NCBI GenBank assembly: GCA_035687245.1
Contig: DASRYH010000008.1
Coordinates: forward strand, 186,001 to 250,000
Length of the DNA stretch: 64,000 bases
Direction of reading: 5' to 3'
DNA from: DASRYH01 sp035687245
Lineage (GTDB): Bacteria; Actinomycetota; Coriobacteriia; Anaerosomatales; PHET01
The notes beneath the pieces are model-generated. The model was not told the DNA's origin. It worked only from the letters and a program-made list of their open reading frames with translations, and did not search any database. Shown piece after piece: positions 8,329-15,816 of this stretch. How positions within the stretch are numbered: position 1 is the stretch's first letter; every line of letters starts with the position of its first letter. A program made the position numbers and the translations under genes.

Positions 8329-9219
8329 ATGCGCGTGAAGGTCATCATCAACCCGGCAGCGGGGAAACCCGAACCCGTTCTGAGCGTTCTGAACGACGTG
8401 TTCTCGCCCGCGGCGATCGACTGGGAAGTCGACATCACGCACGAGAGCGGCGACGCCAAGCGATCGGCGCAGCGCGCTGCTGACGAGGGCTACGATCTAG
8501 TCGGCGTCTATGGCGGTGACGGAACCGTCTCCGAAGTGGCCGCCGGTCTGGCCGAGGGTGGCCCTCCGATCCTTCTGCTACCGGGCGGAACGGGCAACGC
8601 GCTCGCAGCAGAGCTTGGGATATCGCCGGGGCTGGCCGAAGCCGCTGCGCTTGCGGTGGGAGACGCCGGGGAGATCAGGCGGGTCGACGTTGGGCGCTCC
8701 GGCGATCAGTACTTTGTGTTGCGGCTGACCACGGGACTCGAGGCCGAGATGGTGAGCGCGGCCACCCCGGAGATGAAAGACAAGTTCGGGTGGCTGGCCT
8801 ACGCACTCTCGGGGCTGTCGGCCATCGCTGAAGCGCCGATGGCTGCATACCGCTTCACGGTCGATGGCGCAGAGGTCGAGTGTGAGGGGCTGGCAGCGCT
8901 GGTCGCCAACTCCGCAATGGTAGGGGTCTCAGGCCTGAGAATCGCCGCTGACGTCGATGTCTCGGACGGCCTACTTGATGTGGTGGTGGTGCAGCGGACG
9001 GACCTCCCAGGCCTCATTGGTAGCGCAGCCGATGCGGCCCAGGGACAACAGCCGCGCATGATGAGCCGGTGGCGTGGCAAGGTGATTCACGTGGAGACGA
9101 CGCCTGTGCAGACTGTCTTGGCGGACGGCGAAGACGCCGGCCAGACGCCACTAGATGTGAGCGTCGTTCCGGGTGCGATCGGCGTGCTTGTTCCGAGGCT
9201 ACAGATCGGGCCTGCTTGA
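8329..9219 (+). CDS. Diacylglycerol kinase family lipid kinase
   Basis: A 296-residue YegS/DgkB-like lipid kinase of the DAGK catalytic family. It starts with RVKVIINPAAGK, then the nucleotide-binding GGDGTVSEV (about 62-70) and LPGGTGNALA (about 85-94), with the family's beta-rich C-terminal domain ending in a LADGED-type strand (about 265). It would phosphorylate diacylglycerol or a related lipid at the membrane surface. ATG 8329 has a strong GGAGGAGGGG upstream. It precedes a lipid head-group module (9469-12058), which supports a phospholipid role. After the stop there is a short GC hairpin (GACGCG 9218-9223 / CGCGTC 9229-9234) without a T run. Confidence 0.88.
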   Translation: MRVKVIINPAAGKPEPVLSVLNDVFSPAAIDWEVDITHESGDAKRSAQRAADEGYDLVGVYGGDGTVSEVAAGLAEGGPPILLLPGGTGNALAAELGISPGLAEAAALAVGDAGEIRRVDVGRSGDQYFVLRLTTGLEAEMVSAATPEMKDKFGWLAYALSGLSAIAEAPMAAYRFTVDGAEVECEGLAALVANSAMVGVSGLRIAADVDVSDGLLDVVVVQRTDLPGLIGSAADAAQGQQPRMMSRWRGKVIHVETTPVQTVLADGEDAGQTPLDVSVVPGAIGVLVPRLQIGPA

Positions 9220-9226
9220 CGCGCGG

Positions 9227-9256
9227 TTCGCGTCGAGTGCGTCAACGGCGTATAAT
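9227..9256 (+). promoter_or_regulatory. Candidate sigma-A promoter for the head-group module
   Basis: A perfect -10 TATAAT at 9251-9256 with TTCGCG (9227-9232) as a weak -35 at 18-base spacing. It is the only TATAAT-like box before the cytidylyltransferase gene. It overlaps the small hairpin after the lipid-kinase stop. Confidence 0.5.
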
Positions 9257-9468
9257 CAAGCTCCAACTGCGTCGCTATTGGACGCTCTCGCGACGACACC
9301 GGCGGCCCTCTCAATGGCGCACCGCATCGTCCTTCGGTGTCTTTGATAGCTCCCTGGTATGCCCACCGGGCACAGCGCGACAGGGGGGAGTAAGGCGTTA
9401 CGGCTGTCGGGTTTGAGACCTCGGCGTCGGTTCGACCGCACCGTCACTGGACGGAAGCGGCAACCACG
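9257..9468 (+). other. Long structured 5' leader of the cytidylyltransferase gene
   Basis: About 210 bases without a convincing frame. It contains TGCCC (9360-9364) / GGGCA (9368-9372), and a nested pair CGACAG (9378-9383) / CTGTCG (9404-9409) enclosing GTAA (9390-9393) / TTAC (9398-9401). It may be an mRNA leader, but I recognise no known riboswitch core. Confidence 0.35.
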
Positions 9469-10293
9469 ATGACCGAGGAGTCCCCATTGCGTAGCGTCAC
9501 AGAAGCACGTCCCGAAAGACCCACCACCGCGCTCCTTCTTGCCGCGGGAATGGGTAGTCGTCTATCTCCGCTCACGGATTCAACGGCGAAATGCCTGGTG
9601 GGTCTGAGCGGAATCCCGATACTCGAACGGCTCATGCGAGCCTTGTGTGCCCACGGCTTCACGCGGCTCGTCGTCGTTGTCGGCCACGAGTCGGATTCGA
9701 TCCAGGACTACCTGGGCGATCACGTAGGTGACATCGAGGTCAGCTATGTGAAGAGCACCTGCTACCGGACGACGAACAACCTCTACAGCCTGTGGCTCGC
9801 CAAAGACGTCATCGACGAGCCGGTGCTGCTGATCGAGAGCGATCTCGTCTTCCGCGAGGCCCTCTTCGAGGGAATGATGACCCCCAACACCGCGGCTGTG
9901 TCTCGTCAGCTTCCGTGGATGAACGGCACGACCGTCACGCTCGACGGAAGAAAGCGCGTGGGTGCCTTCTGCCTCGGCGAGATGAGCCGTCCTGACGCGA
10001 CTCACTTCAAGACCGTCAACATCTACAGCTTCTCGCGCGAAACGTGGCGGGCTATCGGTGAGCGCTTGGACCGGTATGTGACTGCCAAGCGCACCGGTGA
10101 TTACTACGAGTCCGTCTTCGCCGAGATGATCGCAGACGGCAGCATGTCGCTTGCGCCGGTCATGTTCGAAGCTAATAGCTGGTATGAGGTCGATACGCTC
10201 GAGGATCTCGCGGCAGCAGAGCTGCTCTTCCCGGGTCATTCGGCAACACTGCGCCATGCAGCGGCGAGCCGATCTTCGGAGCTGGCCGGCTGA
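9469..10293 (+). CDS. Phosphocholine/phosphoethanolamine cytidylyltransferase-like NTP transferase
   Basis: A 274-residue nucleotidyltransferase similar to LicC-type CTP:phosphocholine cytidylyltransferases. The signature LAAGMGSRLSPLT (about 24-36) is followed by KCLV, where the Lys contacts the nucleotide phosphate; IESDLVF (about 123) carries the metal-binding Asp, and the C terminus has the EVDTLEDL run typical of the family. It would convert a phospho-alcohol or phosphonate plus CTP to a CDP-linked head group. Its stop overlaps the next start (TGATG), so it is translationally coupled to the aminotransferase, which itself overlaps the CDP-alcohol phosphatidyltransferase. Exact substrate is not visible. 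Confidence 0.8.
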   Translation: MTEESPLRSVTEARPERPTTALLLAAGMGSRLSPLTDSTAKCLVGLSGIPILERLMRALCAHGFTRLVVVVGHESDSIQDYLGDHVGDIEVSYVKSTCYRTTNNLYSLWLAKDVIDEPVLLIESDLVFREALFEGMMTPNTAAVSRQLPWMNGTTVTLDGRKRVGAFCLGEMSRPDATHFKTVNIYSFSRETWRAIGERLDRYVTAKRTGDYYESVFAEMIADGSMSLAPVMFEANSWYEVDTLEDLAAAELLFPGHSATLRHAAASRSSELAG

Positions 10294-11414
10294 TGGCAGA
10301 CGGAGACAGACAGACGCTCGACGCAAGGCAGAGCGAGTACGAGGCCCTCGCGTCGACGCATGGCGGTTACTGGCGCCACGGGTTCGTCGATCACGCCTAC
10401 CTCTACAATCTCTACTTCCCGCCACAGCTGCTGGTACAGCAACTCCGCAATAGCTTCGATGAGCTGCTACTGAACTACCCAGTCGCACAGGACGAACTGG
10501 CAGCACTCGTCGGCGACCTGATCGGGCAGCCTGCCTCACACGTTGTCGTTGGCAACGGAGCCGCGGAGCTCATCAAGATCATCTCGGGGGGCCTCGCGAA
10601 GCGCCTGATCGTCCCGGTGCCGTCGTTCAACGAGTATGCGAACGCGGCTGCCGAAGGGACCGTGATCGAGTTTCCGCTCGATTCGACATCGTTCCATCTC
10701 GACGTGGATAGCTTTGCGGCTGCGGCCATCGACGGTGGCGCGGACATCGCAGTGGTAGTGACGCCGAACAACCCCACGTCACTTACCGTGCCGAGAGCTG
10801 ACCTGCTGCGGTTGTCGCGCAAGCTCGAGCCGCATGGCTGCACCCTCATCGTCGACGAGTCGTTCATCGACTTCACCGAGACACCGGCTTCAGAGTCGGT
10901 GGAGCGTGACGTTCACGACCACAAGAATCTGGCCGTGATCAAGAGCATGAGCAAGGCCTACGGCATCTGTGGGCTGCGCATCGGCTATCTCTTGACCGCC
11001 GATCCTGCCCTGGCATCTCGCGTGCGTGACGGCCTGCACATCTGGAACATCAACGGCATCGCGGAGGAGTTCCTTCGGGTGGCCCCGGCCTTCCGCCAGG
11101 ACTTCGTTGAGAGCTGCGCGAAGGTGCGGGCCGACCGCGATGCGTTCTACGAAGCGCTCTGCGGAATCGATGGGATGCGTGTCTTTCGCCCCACCGCCAA
11201 CTTCGTCTTCTGCCGTCTTCCGGCGCAGTCGGCATCCGGCGTCGAGATCGAACGTCGCCTATTCGTGGAACACAACATCTATATCAAGCACTGCGGAGGC
11301 AAGACCATGGACGACGGCGACCGCTACGTGCGGATCGCAAGCCGCACACAGGCCGAGAACGAGGCGCTCGTCTCCGCACTGTCAGAGGTTCTCGAAGCCG
11401 GTGAACACCGATGA
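10293..11414 (+). CDS. PLP-dependent aminotransferase/decarboxylase of the HisC-CobD type
   Basis: A 373-residue fold-type I PLP enzyme of the class I/II family, closest in appearance to histidinol-phosphate aminotransferases and CobD-like phospho-amino-acid decarboxylases. Visible are TPNNPTS (about 152), the Asp of IVDESFIDF (about 187) and the PLP Lys in SMSKAYGICGLRIGY (about 213-227). An Arg in RIASR near the C terminus would bind a carboxylate or phosphate. It lies between a cytidylyltransferase and a CDP-alcohol phosphatidyltransferase with overlaps on both sides, so it probably makes the amino-alcohol phosphate or aminophosphonate that is activated by CTP. That assignment is inference. 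Confidence 0.72.
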   Translation: MADGDRQTLDARQSEYEALASTHGGYWRHGFVDHAYLYNLYFPPQLLVQQLRNSFDELLLNYPVAQDELAALVGDLIGQPASHVVVGNGAAELIKIISGGLAKRLIVPVPSFNEYANAAAEGTVIEFPLDSTSFHLDVDSFAAAAIDGGADIAVVVTPNNPTSLTVPRADLLRLSRKLEPHGCTLIVDESFIDFTETPASESVERDVHDHKNLAVIKSMSKAYGICGLRIGYLLTADPALASRVRDGLHIWNINGIAEEFLRVAPAFRQDFVESCAKVRADRDAFYEALCGIDGMRVFRPTANFVFCRLPAQSASGVEIERRLFVEHNIYIKHCGGKTMDDGDRYVRIASRTQAENEALVSALSEVLEAGEHR

Positions 11415-12058
11415 CCCGTTCACGCACGTCAACTCCGCACTCAATGCTCTGGTTCGCCCGTGACATGCCGAATCTGTGCTCGCTGGCCGGGCTCGCGTGC
11501 GCTGTCACCGGCATCTACTTCGCGATTAGGGGTGTGTTCCCCGCAGCGATGGTGGGGCTCATCTGGGCAGTCGTCTTCGACTGGATGGATGGGCGTGTCG
11601 CTCGCCGAATGGGGGAGCGCACCGAGCAGCAGCGCCAGTTCGGCGCTCACTTGGACTCGTTGATTGATGTCGTGAGTTTCGTGGTCGCGCCGGCGCTGAT
11701 CCTGCTGTCCGTGAGCGACTTCAGCCTATTGTGCCTCCCCGGCGCTGTGATCTACATGGCTGCGGGTGTCGTGCGACTGGGCTACTTCAACACCTTTGGC
11801 CTGATAGGCAGCACGACGTATCGAGGCCTCGCGCTCGACAACAACATGCTGCTGCTGGTGGCCGTCTTCGCGTTCCAGCCGCTTCTCAGCACATTCGCGT
11901 TCACGGCACTGATCTACGTCACGCTGCTCGTTCTCGCAGGCCTGAATGTAGCGCCGATCAAGACGCCCAAGCTGACCGGGGGCTGGTACTACGCGATCGT
12001 TGCATACGCCGCAGCAGCGAGCGTCTTCTACGGCTGGCGCATCTTCGCGCAGGCTTAG
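11411..12058 (+). CDS. CDP-alcohol phosphatidyltransferase (PssA-like)
   Basis: A 215-residue integral membrane enzyme with about six hydrophobic segments. The catalytic motif of the family is present as DWMDGRVAR (about 57-65) followed, 12 residues on, by GAHLDSLID, giving the D-x2-DG-x2-AR...G-x3-D-x3-D pattern; the DSLIDVVSF context is most like phosphatidylserine synthases. It would transfer an alcohol between CMP and a lipid. ATG 11411 overlaps the aminotransferase stop (ATGA). Its stop overlaps by 4 bases the stop of the convergent ABC-F gene. It closes the three-gene head-group module. Confidence 0.85.
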   Translation: MTRSRTSTPHSMLWFARDMPNLCSLAGLACAVTGIYFAIRGVFPAAMVGLIWAVVFDWMDGRVARRMGERTEQQRQFGAHLDSLIDVVSFVVAPALILLSVSDFSLLCLPGAVIYMAAGVVRLGYFNTFGLIGSTTYRGLALDNNMLLLVAVFAFQPLLSTFAFTALIYVTLLVLAGLNVAPIKTPKLTGGWYYAIVAYAAAASVFYGWRIFAQA

Positions 12059-13872
12059 CCGAGGATCTCAGACAGCCTCAGCCACTCGTCTTCGAGTGCT
12101 GCCACGTTGTCCTCGGCCTGCTGGAGAGCCTGTTGGGCTTCGAGGATGGCGACGTAGTCGGACGCGTCGACGTCCTCTAGGGCCTGGCGTGCGACATCGA
12201 CCTTGCCCGCGGCGGTGGCCATCTTGCGTTCGACGGACGCGGACTCCTTCTTGAGGCGGTACTCATCAGCGCGCGTCAGGGGAGCGGACCCGGCCGACGC
12301 GGGAGTGCCGTCACCTTCGGCAGGCTGGATGACAGCGGCATTCGCCGGCTTCGGGGAGCCGCCGTTGCGACCAGCTTCGACCAGCTTGAGGTACTCCTCG
12401 ACGCCGCCCGGCACATGCCGGATATGGCCGTTGATGATCGCGAACTGGTCGTCGGTTACGCGCTCCATCAGGTGCCGGTCGTGCGTGATGAGCAGCAGCG
12501 TGCCTGGCCACGTGTCGAGCAGCCCCTCCATTACGGCGAGCATATCGGTGTCCAGATCGTTGTCCGGCTCGTCGAGGATCAGCACGTTGGGGCGGTCCAG
12601 CAGGATCAGCATCAACTGCAGACGGCGCTTTTGTCCGCCGGACAGGTCGGCCACGTACGCCGAAAGATGCGCCGACTCGAAGCCGAGTCGCTCGAGCAGC
12701 TGCGCGGGGCTCAGCTCGCGGCCCTCGATCTCGTAGCGCGTGTTGTAGCGGCTCAGTACGTCTCGAACGCGCTGGTCGGCCAGGGAGTTGAGCTCGGTGA
12801 GGTGCTGGGAGAGGTAGGCGAACTTCACGGTCTGCCCGATTCGGACCTCACCGGTCTGTGGCTCAAGCTTGCCCTGCATGAGGTTGAGCAGCGTGGTCTT
12901 GCCCGATCCGTTCTCGCCAAGGATGCCGAACCGGTCGCCTGCGCCGATGTGCCACGTGACGTTGTCGATGACGCGCGTTTCGCCGAAACGCATGGAGACG
13001 CCCAACACGTCGACGACCTGTTTGCCGAGACGCGAGATCGCCGAGCGCTTGAGTTCGAGCGAGTTTCGCAGCGGTGGTTCTTCGGCGATCAGCTCTTTGG
13101 CTGCGGCAACCCGGAACTTCGGCTTGGTGCTGCGCGCCTGTGCGCCGCGCGAAAGCCACGCAAGTTCCTTGCGCATGATGTTGCGGCGCTTTCGCTCCGC
13201 CGAACGCTCGGCAAGATCACGTTCGACGCGCTGCAGCACATAGGCGGAGTAGCCGCCCTCGAACTCGTCGACCTGCCCGTCGTGGACCTCCCACATCTGC
13301 AGGCAGACTTCGTCGAGGAACCAGCGATCGTGAGTAACCACCAGCAGTGCGCCCGACTTCTTGGGCCAGCGCCGCTTGAGGTGCTCCGCGAGCCAGGCGA
13401 TCGCGTGAACGTCGAGGTGGTTGGTGGGCTCGTCGAGCATGAGGATGTCGGAGTCCTCGATGAGCACGCGTGCTAGGTCCACACGCCGCCTCTGACCGCC
13501 AGAGAGCTCGCCGATGCGCGCGTCCCACGCCACATCGCCGATGAGCCCCTTGATGATGTCGCGAATGCGTGCGTCCGACGCCCATGTGTGCTCAGCAACG
13601 TCGCCCACGACGGCGTGCTCTACGCTCGATTCTGGGTCGAGCGAATCGGCTTGCCGAAGGGTCGTGACGCGAACGCCGGTGCGCCTGACGACACTGCCAG
13701 AGTCCGGTTGGAGCTGGCCAGCAAGCACAGCCAGAAGCGTGGACTTGCCGTCGCCATTGGCACCCAGAACGCCGACGCGCTCGCCCTCGTCGATGCCGAG
13801 CGTCACGTCGGTGAGCACCTTCTTTGAGGGGTACTCCAAGGTGACACTCTCGCATCCGAGCAGGTGCGCCAC
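12055..13872 (-). CDS. ABC-F family ATPase (Uup-like)
   Basis: A 605-residue soluble protein with two ABC domains and no membrane segment. Walker A motifs are GANGDGKST (about 37-45) and GENGSGKTT; signatures are LSGGQRRR and LSGGQKRR. The inter-domain linker is rich in Arg/Lys/Glu, and the last 75 residues form a coiled coil like the Uup C-terminal domain. ABC-F proteins act at the ribosome or on branched DNA. GTG 13872 is chosen because GAAAGGA precedes it by about 5 bases; the open frame continues upstream for 51 atypical codons. The first Walker A has Asp where most members have Ser or Ala. The gene is transcribed alone and divergently from corA. Confidence 0.9.
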   Translation of the reverse strand: MAHLLGCESVTLEYPSKKVLTDVTLGIDEGERVGVLGANGDGKSTLLAVLAGQLQPDSGSVVRRTGVRVTTLRQADSLDPESSVEHAVVGDVAEHTWASDARIRDIIKGLIGDVAWDARIGELSGGQRRRVDLARVLIEDSDILMLDEPTNHLDVHAIAWLAEHLKRRWPKKSGALLVVTHDRWFLDEVCLQMWEVHDGQVDEFEGGYSAYVLQRVERDLAERSAERKRRNIMRKELAWLSRGAQARSTKPKFRVAAAKELIAEEPPLRNSLELKRSAISRLGKQVVDVLGVSMRFGETRVIDNVTWHIGAGDRFGILGENGSGKTTLLNLMQGKLEPQTGEVRIGQTVKFAYLSQHLTELNSLADQRVRDVLSRYNTRYEIEGRELSPAQLLERLGFESAHLSAYVADLSGGQKRRLQLMLILLDRPNVLILDEPDNDLDTDMLAVMEGLLDTWPGTLLLITHDRHLMERVTDDQFAIINGHIRHVPGGVEEYLKLVEAGRNGGSPKPANAAVIQPAEGDGTPASAGSAPLTRADEYRLKKESASVERKMATAAGKVDVARQALEDVDASDYVAILEAQQALQQAEDNVAALEDEWLRLSEILG

Positions 13873-14023
13873 AGCATTCCTTTCGAGGCCGCGGCGAAGA
13901 TGCCACGGCGAGACTACGTCTTTTCGGCCACCTAGCATACCCGCCTTGTGGCAATACGGTGCAGATGCGTCCCTTTCGGCGGCCTGTTGTGATAACACTG
14001 AATGAGAGCGACAAGGGGGGCAC

Positions 14024-14980
14024 ATGGGTGGAATCAGCGTCCGATGGCTAGAGGGCGAGAAGATTGCGACTGGAGGTATCGCAGACCTCGCGCGCGCACG
14101 TGAGCGCGCGCCGTGGGTGTGGGTCGACGTGCTCGAGCCCGATGAGGCGGCCCTACGACCGCTTGCCGAAGCGTTCGGGCTGCACCCCCTCGCGATTGAG
14201 GACTGCCTTCACTACCCGCAGCGACCCAAGATCGAGACGTACCTCTCCGGCCTGTTCATGATCTGGATCACGCCGCTTCGGCCGGACGGCGAGGATGTCC
14301 CCACCCGAGAACTCGACGTCTTCATGGCCGCGGACCACCTGATCACGGTGCACAGCCATTCCTTGAAGGCGATCGACGATGTCGTGGAGCGGGCCGAAGA
14401 CCTCATGCCGCGCGGCGCGGACTTCGTGCTGCATGGAATCATCGACCGGCTGGTCGACGGGGTCTTGGGCTACGTGGATGAAGTAGCCGATGATCTCGAA
14501 GATATTGAAGACGTGCTGCTGGGAAGCCCGTCGAGAGAGCACATGCAGGCAATCTACGCGGTTCGCCGACGGCTCGTGAAGCTGCACCGTATCGTGGGTC
14601 CCGAGCGCGACATCATCAGGGCACTCGCCCGCGAGCGCGACCTGATCAGCGAGGAAGGCTTCCGCTACCTGCAAGACGTAGGCGACCATCTCGCGCGGCT
14701 CGAGGACTCGATCGAGACCGCACGCGAGATCGCCTCGGCAGCCATGGACATCTACCTGTCTTCAGTCTCGAACCGCATGAACGAGATCATGAAGGCGCTC
14801 ACGGTGGTGGCCACGATCTTCATGCCGCTAACGCTGCTGACGGGTGTTTACGGGATGAACGTCGTGCGAGGTATGTGGCCCCCGGTCGATGCGACGTGGA
14901 GTTTTGCGGCAGTCATCGGTTTCATGGTTGCGATTATCATCTGGATGATGTGGTACTTCCGAAGGAGGAAGTGGTGGTAG
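14024..14980 (+). CDS. corA: Magnesium/cobalt transporter CorA
   Basis: A 318-residue CorA family channel for Mg2+ and related divalent ions. The N-terminal cytosolic alpha/beta domain is followed by the long stalk helix and two C-terminal membrane helices (about 255-275 and 287-307), with the selectivity motif YGMN at the end of the first. The C terminus is the usual Arg/Lys-rich short tail. ATG 14024 is preceded by GGGGGG. The next gene starts inside its last codons, so the two share a message. Confidence 0.93.
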   Translation: MGGISVRWLEGEKIATGGIADLARARERAPWVWVDVLEPDEAALRPLAEAFGLHPLAIEDCLHYPQRPKIETYLSGLFMIWITPLRPDGEDVPTRELDVFMAADHLITVHSHSLKAIDDVVERAEDLMPRGADFVLHGIIDRLVDGVLGYVDEVADDLEDIEDVLLGSPSREHMQAIYAVRRRLVKLHRIVGPERDIIRALARERDLISEEGFRYLQDVGDHLARLEDSIETAREIASAAMDIYLSSVSNRMNEIMKALTVVATIFMPLTLLTGVYGMNVVRGMWPPVDATWSFAAVIGFMVAIIIWMMWYFRRRKWW

Positions 14981-15633
14981 AGCGCGACGATGAAGTGCAA
15001 GTCCCGACCGAAGAGCCAGCACAGTCCGATCGCTCGCACGACATCCTTACGGTCGCCAACATCATCACGGTCCTCAGGCTCATTCTGGTGCCGATGTTCT
15101 TCGCAGTGCTTCTGAGCGGCCGAAGCGACGGCGTGGCGTTCGTGCTGTTTGCAGTGGCCGCTTCGACCGACTGGCTGGACGGGCAGATCGCCCGCCGCAC
15201 CGGTACGGTAACCGCCGTAGGGGCCGCGATCGATCCGCTTGTCGACAGGCTGCTGATTGCTTCGGGAGTCGTGGGTGTCTATCTGCTCGAGCGTCTGCCG
15301 CTCTGGGTGGTCGTTGTGCTCGTCGCGCGCGATGTCTACCTCCTGGGCGGCGCTGCCTACCTTGCTCGCCGCGGAGCTCGCTCGGTCGAGGTCGTCTTCG
15401 TCGGCAAGCTCACGACGGCGCTGCTGCTATTCGGCTTCTCCGACCTGATACTCAACTGGCCCCTCATTCCGGGTATTGGCATCTTGGACTCACCCTATGC
15501 ACCGGGCCTCGGGTACACGCCTGCTGCAGCCGGCATCTGGTTCGTCTACATGGGGATCGCGACGTCGCTTGTGACTGCGGTGGTATACACCATCAGAGCG
15601 GTTAGGACGGTTCGGAGCCTCGCGCCGAGGTAG
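14974..15633 (+). CDS. CDP-alcohol phosphatidyltransferase (PgsA-like)
   Basis: A 219-residue membrane enzyme, probably phosphatidylglycerophosphate synthase (CDP-diacylglycerol plus glycerol-3-phosphate to PGP) or a cardiolipin-synthase-like relative. The motif DWLDGQIARRTG followed by GAAIDPLVD fits D-x2-DG-x2-AR-x(n)-G-x3-D-x3-D. ANIITVLRLILVP before the first helix is typical of PgsA. The region before residue 25 is acidic and cytosolic. GTG 14974 is chosen because AGGAGG lies 5 bases upstream; it overlaps corA by 7 bases. It differs from the PssA-like enzyme at 11411. Confidence 0.83.
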   Translation: MVERDDEVQVPTEEPAQSDRSHDILTVANIITVLRLILVPMFFAVLLSGRSDGVAFVLFAVAASTDWLDGQIARRTGTVTAVGAAIDPLVDRLLIASGVVGVYLLERLPLWVVVVLVARDVYLLGGAAYLARRGARSVEVVFVGKLTTALLLFGFSDLILNWPLIPGIGILDSPYAPGLGYTPAAAGIWFVYMGIATSLVTAVVYTIRAVRTVRSLAPR

Positions 15634-15667
15634 GGGAGTCTTGAAGCAGCTTGCTGGTACGCTGTTC

Positions 15668-15801
15668 ACCTGCCGATGTCTTACCCGGAGCGTAAGGTTG
15701 ATGGCGCCGCCGTAGGTGGCGGACGCTGGCAGGTACCTTGCTTCTGAGAGCCAGTGTGCTACCGGATGTGACGGTGCAGCTACAAAAGCCCACCCGCAAG
15801 G
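15668..15801 (+). promoter_or_regulatory. Strongly structured RNA leader upstream of the VanW gene
   Basis: The sequence folds into two domains. Domain 1 is a three-way junction: ACCTGCC (15668-15674) pairs with GGCAGGT (15728-15734) and encloses CTTAC/GTAAG (15680-15684/15692-15696) and CGCCGCC/GGTGGCG (15705-15711/15715-15721). Domain 2 is closed by CCTTGC (15736-15741) / GCAAGG (15796-15801) and contains ACCG/CGGT (15761-15764/15772-15775). It ends 15 bases before ATG 15817. I see no conserved core of known c-di-GMP, c-di-AMP or cobalamin riboswitches. A riboswitch-like cis-regulator is a reasonable but unproven reading. Confidence 0.5.
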
Positions 15802-15816
15802 CTACGAGCAGGCACA

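Noticed and set aside
12415..13476. 353-codon plus-strand frame
   Set aside because: Antisense to the ABC-F gene; no domain.
15634..15816. Known c-di-GMP or c-di-AMP riboswitch
   Set aside because: The folding is strong but conserved core sequences of those families are not present; reported only as an unassigned structured leader.
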